Shown: positions 7,701 through 13,129 of the stretch, piece by piece
Position numbering within the stretch: the first letter of the stretch is position 1
Layout: the number at the start of each line of letters is the position of its first letter
From: Flavobacteriales bacterium
GTDB lineage: Bacteria > Bacteroidota > Bacteroidia > Flavobacteriales_D > Cryomorphaceae
Assembly: GCA_020200995.1 (NCBI GenBank)
Contig: JAIVHQ010000012.1
Coordinates: 1 to 15,806, forward strand
Reading direction: 5' to 3'
Length of the DNA stretch: 15,806 bases
Made by a program: the position numbers and the translations under genes
Notes under the pieces: model-generated
Databases searched by the model: none
What the model was told of the DNA's origin: nothing
What the model saw: only the letters and a program-made list of their open reading frames with translations

Positions 7701-8786
7701 GAATGTTCTTCGGGCATGGTTGGTGAAATCTGCGTGAAGGGTCCGAGTGTAGCCTTAGGATATTGGCAAAAGCCTGAGGCCAACAAAGAGGTTTTTGAAA
7801 CTCCCGTTCTTGATGTAGACGACCATCCGGCAGACAAAAATGAAGCCTACCTCCGCACGGGTGATCTGGGCTTTATGGACGCAGGTCTGCTTTACATTAC
7901 AGGCCGCCTCAAGGAAGTCATCATCATCAACGGAGCCAATTTTTACCCTCAGGATATTGAGAAAACCGTTCAAAACAGCAGCCAATACTTTCAGGAAAAT
8001 GCGGGAGCCGTTTTCTCAGAAGAGGATGGGCAGGAGCGCATTGTGGTTTTGCAGGAAATTGCGAGGTCCCATCTTCGCGACTTTAATCCCGAGGAGTTGA
8101 TTGATTTGATCCGAAGTCAGATCAGTCAGAACCATGATTTGGTTGCGGAGGCGGTTTACCTGATTTCACCCGGGCAAATCCCAAAAACCACCAGCGGTAA
8201 AATTCAGCGCGTAAAATGCAAGGAGCTATACCTATCAGCTGAAATCCCGGGCGTCTTGGCTTCAAGTGATTCGCAAGGCAACGCATCGGGTGAAAATTCA
8301 ACTGAAAATACTGCGGGCGATTCCGATCAGGCTACTGCTGCTACACTGGATGAAAACGCGTTAAAGCAATGGCTTGTTGCCGAAATTTCGCGTGTTTTGG
8401 AGCTTGATTCCGGTGAAATTGACGAAGACGTCTCTTTCGCTATGATAGGCATGTCGTCCATTCAAGGCATTCAAATATCCGAGTCCTTAAGTCGCTATAT
8501 CGGCGTACGGGTGGAGCCTGTAGACTTGTATAACTACAGCTCTGTTAATCTGCTAACGACTTATCTTTTGGAGAAGATTTCGACTGACGCGAATGAAGCA
8601 TCGGCAGGGCCGGGGCCTCAATCGCAGGCAACTGCTGATGTTGACAAGGCTAAAACGGCTGCCGCGCAGGTCGATAATGAACAGGAATCTCCGAAAACTG
8701 CAGAGGACCCCGCTGTTGTTCAGAAAAGCGAAGGCCCGCGAGGGCTGCTTGCCAGGATCGCTTCGCTGTTCAATAGAAAAGATTAA
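4743..8786 (+). CDS. Tandem fatty acyl-AMP ligase (FAAL-FAAL) with C-terminal acyl carrier domain
   Basis: A 1347-residue protein. FAAL domain 1 (about 8-580) has YTSGSTGDPKG (171-181), SWLPVYHDMGLIGN, CFGMAEA, RTGDMGF, GRLKE and PKTTSGK with catalytic Lys558. FAAL domain 2 (about 607-1170) repeats them: YTSGSTGDPKG (769-779), CYGLAEAT, RTGDLGF, PKTTSGK with Lys1153. The SWLPxYHDMGLIGN motif is typical of FAALs, which make acyl-AMP and pass the acyl group to a carrier protein rather than to CoA. The carrier domain (about 1203-1278) has IGMSSIQG, with Ser1239 the expected phosphopantetheine site. Ser- and acid-rich linkers separate the domains. After a low-complexity tail the protein ends in GLLARIASLFNRKD (1334-1347), a possible membrane-binding amphipathic helix. 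No PKS or NRPS domain is present. ATG 4743 is chosen over an in-frame TTG at 4722. The next gene encodes a PPTase. Acyl chain length and acceptor are unknown. Confidence 0.93.
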   Translation: MTIEHDGPFSTSIESLEYYLKECPDKVAYRYLTDGETEGASLTYAELYDASLTIAHKLVNLAEPGDRAILLYPQGLEFVTALYGCFMAGVIAVPVFPPSGKRRVERLENVVKNCRPELALATTDICNQAKSWFAERDVNMDVKWLPTDVPMDASEAKLPELDPQDVALLQYTSGSTGDPKGVEVTHDNLVHNNYALYLASGGQKELCSWLPVYHDMGLIGNLIYAVNCGGTLTLMSPVDFIRKPVRWFRAMSKYKAEASGSPNFGFDLCYRQIADSELEGIDLSHLKALINGAEPIRPATVERFAKRFEKIGFQKASFTPCFGMAEAAALITGGRDSTRDLEVEAEALGENRVVRIKQLSDAVRTKTLACSGPPADGMRIEIVDPDTRVSCPPDTVGEVWVQGRSVARGYWSRKELNKEVFSARLTDATGKTLNSEGEFLRTGDMGFVDGGMLYITGRLKEMFVINGANIYPQDIERSIQEDNPVLQENAGAVFSVEQDDGPDRIIVFQEISRAHIRTVDIDEVIDDIIRRVVASHELFISAVYLLSPGRLPKTTSGKIRRLKCVELYTSGSIPEPLGSRDAGRLKNSGGKTKSDSEDAKTDDGPAFSDITSALALRKARHPQKVAYRFLEGENAQASTLTYHQLYVASRNLACKISEHAKPGDRAMLVLNSGLSFPVAFFACLMSGIVAVPLYVPSGKRRLERFEKVALDCGPVLILGESRSSTKAKAWFAENTALKNMNWIDVDLIGDQAMCELPDIDPDSLAFLQYTSGSTGDPKGVQVTHKNVIHNTWLVKGLLGDTENIVSWLPVYHDMGLIGNIIFNIYNGSTLTFMAPADFIRRPLQWLQAMSDYKADASAAPNFAYDLCVKHISKDALKGVDLSNWKVACNGAEPVRAATMRRFAEHFAETGFSESSFLPCYGLAEATLIVSAAKGPVKTISVDDKAMRNGKIEKVGEEPGGEVQELVSSGAVLKDMEVKIVNPDSNRECSSGMVGEICVKGPSVALGYWQKPEANKEVFETPVLDVDDHPADKNEAYLRTGDLGFMDAGLLYITGRLKEVIIINGANFYPQDIEKTVQNSSQYFQENAGAVFSEEDGQERIVVLQEIARSHLRDFNPEELIDLIRSQISQNHDLVAEAVYLISPGQIPKTTSGKIQRVKCKELYLSAEIPGVLASSDSQGNASGENSTENTAGDSDQATAATLDENALKQWLVAEISRVLELDSGEIDEDVSFAMIGMSSIQGIQISESLSRYIGVRVEPVDLYNYSSVNLLTTYLLEKISTDANEASAGPGPQSQATADVDKAKTAAAQVDNEQESPKTAEDPAVVQKSEGPRGLLARIASLFNRKD

Positions 8787-8797
8787 GAATTGAAGCG

Positions 8798-8849
8798 CAT
8801 GGCCGCAATGATGTATGCCTGTAGAAGTCAACGATCTTGTTGCGCCATG
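8798..8849 (+). other. Hairpin between the FAAL-FAAL-ACP gene and the PPTase gene
   Basis: CATGGCCGCAA (8798-8808) pairs with TTGCGCCATG (8840-8849), giving ten pairs with one bulged C and a 31-base loop. A smaller possible stem follows (CTTGC 8851-8855 with GCAAG 8864-8868). No T tract follows, so this is not an ordinary intrinsic terminator. It may affect processing or partial read-through into the PPTase gene, which has no recognisable promoter of its own in the 172-base gap. Confidence 0.4.
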
Positions 8850-8958
8850 TCTTGCGCTTTGCGGCAAGTCGATTATTTTCATTGTTCACATTCGGGGTTG
8901 TCAGGAGGGTGTTTTTCCTTCTTTCTTAAGGAGATCGGTTTTAAACCTGCGGGAGTGA

Positions 8959-9624
8959 ATGTCTGATCAACTCACATCAGAGGGCATTGTGGTGTTGTAC
9001 TGCTCGGTGCCTGAAAGCCTCGGTGCTGAAGACTTTGATGCGCGGATGGCATTGCTCCCCCGGAGTTTTCGAGAAAGCATAATGAAGTACCGCAGGCATC
9101 CCGACAGGGTTCGAAGCCTTGCGGTCAAAATGCTGTTGCAAAAAGCGGCTGAGATTTTCGGACTCAAGGAGCTGCCGGAATATCGGGTAGACGTCTATTC
9201 GGGACGGCCTTACATTCTTGATCAGCCCGAATTTGATTTCAGTTTATCCCACAGCTCAGAAGTCGCTGTGTGTGCTGCTTCAGTGGTCTGCAGGGTAGGT
9301 GTGGATGTCGAAAAGATTCGACCTGTCGATTTGGAGCTGTTCGGCCATGTACTCAGCGAAACTGAACTTGAAGATTTGCAAAATTCAGCGGCTCCTGATC
9401 TCGATTTTTTCAAATTGTGGTGTGCCAAAGAGGCCTGCGCGAAAGCAGACGGCAGGGGGATGATGCTTCCTATGGCCGAGCTGAATATCTCTGACGGGAG
9501 CATTTTGGTCAATGAACAGCCTGTGCAAGTGCGAAACCTCCCTCTCGCAGAAGGCTACTCGTTGTCTTTGGCATTCACCGGCTCGGAGGAGATGCCTGTC
9601 GCAATACGTGAAGTAAAATTTTAA
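8959..9624 (+). CDS. Sfp-type 4'-phosphopantetheinyl transferase
   Basis: A 221-residue protein of the Sfp/Gsp class, which moves the phosphopantetheine arm of CoA onto a conserved Ser of carrier domains. Seen directly: FSLSHSS (94-100) with the CoA-binding His98, GVDVE (114-118) with metal ligands Asp116 and Glu118, and FKLWCAKEACAKADG (151-165) with W154, K157, E158 and K162. Length fits the family (about 220-240 residues). It lies 172 bases after the FAAL-FAAL-ACP gene on the same strand, so Ser1239 of that protein is the obvious substrate, although an Sfp-type enzyme may serve other carriers too. A GGGAG at 8951-8955 is only three bases before ATG 8959 and is probably not a working ribosome site. 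Its TAA (9622-9624) directly abuts the stop of the convergent gene. Confidence 0.93.
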   Translation: MSDQLTSEGIVVLYCSVPESLGAEDFDARMALLPRSFRESIMKYRRHPDRVRSLAVKMLLQKAAEIFGLKELPEYRVDVYSGRPYILDQPEFDFSLSHSSEVAVCAASVVCRVGVDVEKIRPVDLELFGHVLSETELEDLQNSAAPDLDFFKLWCAKEACAKADGRGMMLPMAELNISDGSILVNEQPVQVRNLPLAEGYSLSLAFTGSEEMPVAIREVKF

Positions 9625-10716
9625 TCAATATGCTTTGCTGCCATCTTGACGAATGCCTGTAATCCGGGTAAAATCTTTGGCAAAGGCACTTGAGAAGATA
9701 CGGGCTCCCTTGGCACTGAAATGGGTGGGGTTTTTGTAATAATCCAGCTCGGTAGGAAAGTCGGAGTAATCCAGGTAGTACGCGTTTTCATGCCTTTCGG
9801 CCAGGGCCTCGGCAAAAACCGCGAACTCGTCAAAGTTGATCAAACTCGATTTGAGCAATGGGTTTGTGGGCACAGTGGTCAGAATGAATTTTCTGTGTCT
9901 GTTGTCTCTGATATATCCTTCAAATTCATTTACATAAGCGGAGTCTGCATGGAAGTACACCATAGCATTGATCATAAAGAGTGCGTACTCATCCTCGGGG
10001 GTCAGGTTTACATTGGGATTTTCTTTTTTGGAAATGATCTCAGCCCTTGTGCTGTTGAGGTTGTTCAACCTTTGAACGAATAATTGGACGTCCTCTTGCG
10101 TTTGGCTGTCGTCTTCGAGCATGGCACCCCTGTTGCTCTTTTTATCACCTGTCTTCCTGCGCAAGGGGCCAATGGTGTAGAAGTAGTAGTTGCCAAAATA
10201 CCGCAGTCCCGGTACTTCGTAATGCCAGCTGTACATATCGCTTTCCTTTAGGAAGTTTTCGATTCCCGGCCTGTTAAGCAGGGGAATAAAGGTGGACGCA
10301 TTTACGGTGTTCTTTGGGTTTCGGATAAAGGTGCGCGGGTTGATTTCAAAAATGATGGGAGTATCTTTATCTTTCTCACACTCCACTTTCAGAAGCAGCC
10401 GTGTGACGTCAAACAGGGCTTTACCCATCCCGTAATTGTAGCAGTCGGGGCTGATGGAGTCGGGGGTAAATGAGCTGCGCGCAACTGAAGCTCCGAACAC
10501 GGGAATTTCGCTCGGATTGTTCTCGTCGAGCAGTCGCTTTACTTTCGACTGGTTGGCCCAATCTCTCATGAATATCATGTACTCGGTGTACACATAGTCG
10601 GTACCAAGGAGAAAGGCGATCACAAAAAGCGCCAGCGGCCATAATTTCTGAAACACCAACGAGGGCTTGGCCTCGCCGTTATCAGAATTGGAAATATATA
10701 AATTGCTGATTCGCAT
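9625..10716 (-). CDS. Membrane-anchored SGNH-fold partner of MBOAT (DltD/AlgJ-like)
   Basis: A 363-residue protein from ATG 10716; an in-frame TTG at 10725 is less likely. One membrane helix near the N-terminus (about 26-46) would place the rest outside the cytoplasm. IPVFGASVARSSF (71-83) resembles SGNH block I with Ser77 as nucleophile candidate. NPTHFSAKGARIFS (329-342) resembles block V, with His332, but the Asp normally three residues before that His is Asn329. The start overlaps the MBOAT gene by 35 bases, so the two are translationally linked. Such proteins (DltD, AlgJ/AlgX) complete or guide acyl transfer by an MBOAT partner. The overall sequence is otherwise not recognised, and assignment to SGNH rests on these two short motifs plus context. 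Hydrolase, transferase or non-catalytic scaffold are all possible. Confidence 0.7.
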   Translation of the reverse strand: MRISNLYISNSDNGEAKPSLVFQKLWPLALFVIAFLLGTDYVYTEYMIFMRDWANQSKVKRLLDENNPSEIPVFGASVARSSFTPDSISPDCYNYGMGKALFDVTRLLLKVECEKDKDTPIIFEINPRTFIRNPKNTVNASTFIPLLNRPGIENFLKESDMYSWHYEVPGLRYFGNYYFYTIGPLRRKTGDKKSNRGAMLEDDSQTQEDVQLFVQRLNNLNSTRAEIISKKENPNVNLTPEDEYALFMINAMVYFHADSAYVNEFEGYIRDNRHRKFILTTVPTNPLLKSSLINFDEFAVFAEALAERHENAYYLDYSDFPTELDYYKNPTHFSAKGARIFSSAFAKDFTRITGIRQDGSKAY

Positions 10717-12088
10717 CTTCTCCAAACATAATTATCAATGTGAATATAACCATCAGGTACAACAGATTGCTTCTGAATTTCAGTTCTCGATTAAAGAAAA
10801 TTGTGGGAACCAATAGCAAACTGAGCAATACCAGAATGAAAAAGCCCGACCCTCCACCAAATCCGGAGGTGACCGATGAAAGGTCCCACCTCCAATCTGT
10901 AAAGATTTTGCCGTAGCCCACGAAGACGTCGTCGAGCGACTGCGCACGAAACATAAGTGTGCTAAGGCATATTAGAATAGCATTCCAAATGGGAATAACC
11001 GCTTTCCTGTAAATTTTATTCTCGATCCGGGGTATGGATCGCGCAACTTCGATTTGGCCCTGTATCCCTATGATCAGACCATGCGAAAGGCCGAACAGTA
11101 CAAATGTCCAGCTCGCTCCGTGCCAAAACCCAATAGCGACCAACACCAGAACGTTGACCCAAAAGCGCCGTGCCTCGCCGGCTTTGTTTCCCAAAAGCGG
11201 GTATTGCATGTAGATAAACACCCACTGGGTCAGCGACATGTGCCATCGACTCCAGAAGTCCCTGATACTTTTGACCCAGTACGGGCGATTGAAATTTTCA
11301 ACGAGCTTGATCCCGAGCAAGCGGGCGGAACCGATCCCGATGTCGGTGTAACCGCTGAAGTCGCAGAACAGTTGAATACCAAAAAACACGAGGGCTGCGA
11401 ATACCTGGGTTCCGTTTGAGACGCTTAAGTCAGCGAATACATAGTCTACGTACACGCCGACGTTGTCGGCAATCACCAGCTTTTTGAAGAACCCCAGGGC
11501 GATCTTATTCAGGCCGTAACGTATGTCCTGAAGGTCGAGATTGACAGATTTTCTCAGTTGAGGGATGAGGTGGCTGCTCCGCTCAATGGGTCCAGCGATC
11601 AGTTGAGGGAAAAAAGACACGTAGAGCGCAAAGTAGCCGAAATGGCTTTCGGGTTTTATGCTTCCGTTGTATAAATCTATTGAATAGCTGAGGGTCTGAA
11701 AAGTGTAAAACGAAATGCCCAGCGGCAGAAGAACATAGTGCGTGATGGGCGGAAATGATGCCCCTGACATCGAGGCGAGTTCGTGAATATTGAGACTGAA
11801 AAAGTTGAAGTACTTGAAGAAGAAGAGGATTCCTAAATTTGAGAAGCAGCTTAAGATCAAAAAAGGAAGACGCTCCTTTTTAGTTCCTAACTTGCTCATT
11901 TTTAACCCTGCCCAGAAATCTATGTAAGTGCTCGCCAGGAGAAGCAACGCGTATTCCGGCTTCCACGACATGTAGAAATAGTAGCTGCCCGCCAAAAGCA
12001 AAACCCACCGCCAATTTTTTCGCAAAGCGAAGTAAAGCGCAATGATGATTGGAAAAAATATGACGTAATGCAGTGAGTTAAAAAGCAT
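10682..12088 (-). CDS. MBOAT family O-acyltransferase (AlgI/DltB-like)
   Basis: A 468-residue polytopic protein with about ten or eleven hydrophobic segments, of the membrane-bound O-acyltransferase family. It opens with MLFNSLHYVIFFP, a standard start for bacterial MBOATs. Other family marks are FPQLIAGPIERSSHLIPQL, DFWSRWHMSLTQW with His283, and GFWHGASWTF with His323, the family's invariant catalytic His. The usual FRDYLYIPLGG stretch is replaced by VFIYMQYPLLG. In AlgI and DltB the enzyme takes an acyl group on the cytoplasmic side and transfers it to an acceptor outside. It heads a two-gene unit with the SGNH-like gene (35-base overlap). The donor is not shown by the sequence: acetyl-CoA is usual for AlgI-like enzymes, but the neighbouring acyl carrier domain suggests a Dlt-like carrier-bound donor. 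Confidence 0.93.
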   Translation of the reverse strand: MLFNSLHYVIFFPIIIALYFALRKNWRWVLLLAGSYYFYMSWKPEYALLLLASTYIDFWAGLKMSKLGTKKERLPFLILSCFSNLGILFFFKYFNFFSLNIHELASMSGASFPPITHYVLLPLGISFYTFQTLSYSIDLYNGSIKPESHFGYFALYVSFFPQLIAGPIERSSHLIPQLRKSVNLDLQDIRYGLNKIALGFFKKLVIADNVGVYVDYVFADLSVSNGTQVFAALVFFGIQLFCDFSGYTDIGIGSARLLGIKLVENFNRPYWVKSIRDFWSRWHMSLTQWVFIYMQYPLLGNKAGEARRFWVNVLVLVAIGFWHGASWTFVLFGLSHGLIIGIQGQIEVARSIPRIENKIYRKAVIPIWNAILICLSTLMFRAQSLDDVFVGYGKIFTDWRWDLSSVTSGFGGGSGFFILVLLSLLLVPTIFFNRELKFRSNLLYLMVIFTLIIMFGEDANQQFIYFQF

Positions 12089-12261
12089 TTTGGCCCTTTA
12101 GTTTTCGGGGGGTACTAATTGCGGTGGCGCAACTGTGGTTTAGTTCTTACAGAAAACATCCCGTTTTGGATACATTGAAGAGCAACTTTAACTAAAGAAC
12201 TCATAGGAAACCGCCCTGTCTTCGTTTCGTCAGGATAATTTAACGTCTGTTAAGAACCGAG

Positions 12262-12292
12262 CAAATCTAAAGAAAAAGCCAAGCGAATTCAA
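12262..12292 (-). promoter_or_regulatory. Bacteroidota-type promoter for the MBOAT operon
   Basis: On the minus strand, TTG (12292-12290), a 20-base spacer and TAGATTTG (12269-12262) match the Bacteroidota consensus. The start would be near 12255, leaving an unusually long untranslated leader of about 165 bases before ATG 12088. Confidence 0.5.
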
Positions 12293-12506
12293 GCATACAG
12301 CAAGGGCTCCGGAAAATCGAGTTTCTAACACCAATGATGTGGCCTTTCAGAGGCGGCGGGAATTAACGTCTTTGTGCTATTTGGATGCGATGCTTAGGAG
12401 GCACTACAGTTTCACTCCGGCCGCACTTTATCGGTCTGACTGATCAATGGGTTCGCAAACCTTTGTGAATTCCCGCTTTCAAGTTCAGTAAAAGGGTTTC
12501 AAAAGC

Positions 12507-12514
12507 TATCTTTG
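12507..12514 (+). promoter_or_regulatory. Promoter -7 element for the 165-residue protein gene
   Basis: TATCTTTG matches TAnnTTTG exactly and lies 18 bases before ATG 12533. The expected TTG about 19 bases upstream is replaced by TTC (12484-12486). Confidence 0.5.
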
Positions 12515-12532
12515 TAGCCTAATTGAACCACC

Positions 12533-13030
12533 ATGAAAACTGAATTGACAGAAATTAAGCCCGGCACAGGTCTCGGATCCATTTTGTTCGGAATGAGCAA
12601 AGACCAAGTCCGCAAATTGATGGGCGAACCCGATGAAATAGAATCCAATTCACACGACGACGACGATGAGGATGTCACTGAATCCTGGCATTACGATGAA
12701 ATTGAGGTGTCGATGAGTTTTGAAAAAAGCGAAGACTGGAAGCTCTGCACCATTGCTGTGAGTGATCCCGACGCCGTATTGAACGGGAAAAAACCGATCG
12801 GAATGTCGGCTTTAGACATCACGCAATTGCTGTTGGAGCTAGATGTGAAAAAACCGGTCAAAGAAGACTGGTCTTCTGCCGAGTCGCCCGATTACCACTC
12901 CATCACAGCCGAAGAACTCGAAATGGTTTTTTGGATTGAGGACGGAGAGGTGATGGACATTCAGTGGGGCCCGTACTTCATTGACGAAGACACCATCCGC
13001 TGGCCGATGAACGGACTCAAAGTAGTCTGA
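12533..13030 (+). CDS. Small acidic protein of unknown function with a BamE-like motif
   Basis: A 165-residue, strongly acidic protein without signal peptide or membrane segment, so probably cytoplasmic. The N-terminal stretch FGMSKDQVRKLMGEPDEIE (19-37) resembles the helix-turn motif of BamE/SmpA-like folds (small domains in which GMS/GMT precedes a helix and LGxPD). A second related stretch, PIGMSALDITQLLLEL (86-101), may be a diverged repeat. An acid run HDDDDED (41-47) lies between them. I do not recognise a specific family and offer no function. It stands alone between a promoter (12507-12514) and a good terminator (13051-13098), so it appears to be a single-gene transcript unrelated to its neighbours. 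The start is well placed 18 bases after the promoter element. Confidence 0.75.
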   Translation: MKTELTEIKPGTGLGSILFGMSKDQVRKLMGEPDEIESNSHDDDDEDVTESWHYDEIEVSMSFEKSEDWKLCTIAVSDPDAVLNGKKPIGMSALDITQLLLELDVKKPVKEDWSSAESPDYHSITAEELEMVFWIEDGEVMDIQWGPYFIDEDTIRWPMNGLKVV

Positions 13031-13050
13031 CCAATTGTGCCCCTTGATAC

Positions 13051-13098
13051 AAACGCCTTCTCTGCGACATAGACCATGTGGCATTGAGGCGTTTTTTT
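13051..13098 (+). terminator. Intrinsic terminator after the 165-residue protein gene
   Basis: AAACGCCT (13051-13058) pairs with AGGCGTTT (13087-13094). Inside the loop, TGCGACAT (13063-13070) pairs with ATGTGGCA (13076-13083), one mismatch, around a five-base AGACC loop. Seven T bases follow at 13092-13098. The extended stem and T tract 20 bases after the stop at 13030 make a convincing Rho-independent terminator. Confidence 0.85.
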
Positions 13099-13099
13099 G

Positions 13100-13107
13100 C
13101 AACTTTG
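13100..13107 (+). promoter_or_regulatory. Candidate -7 element for ettA
   Basis: CAACTTTG differs from TAnnTTTG at one position, starts directly after the terminator T tract, and is 22 bases before ATG 13130, the distance seen at other genes here. No clear -33 element is visible, partly because the terminator occupies that DNA. Confidence 0.3.
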
Positions 13108-13129
13108 AACTCCATTTAAATCTCACCCG

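Larger units (their letters stand above)
12089..12532. other. Divergent intergenic region upstream of the MBOAT gene
   Basis: No gene of useful length is supported on either strand. It holds a minus-strand promoter for the MBOAT gene (12262-12292) with a leader of about 165 bases, and a plus-strand -7 element for the 12533 gene (12507-12514). Inside the minus-strand leader is a 7-base inverted repeat, AGTTCTT (12142-12148) with AAGAACT (12195-12201). I see no riboswitch or terminator I can name. Confidence 0.5.

Noticed and set aside
4743..8786. Reading the large protein as an NRPS
   Set aside because: There is no condensation, thiolation-per-module or thioesterase domain, and the SWLPVYHDMGLIGN and RTGDLGF motifs are those of fatty acyl-AMP ligases rather than amino-acid adenylation domains.
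12387..12470. Short plus-strand frame of 27 codons in the 12089-12532 gap
   Set aside because: No promoter, no conserved feature and typical random length; not enough to call a gene.
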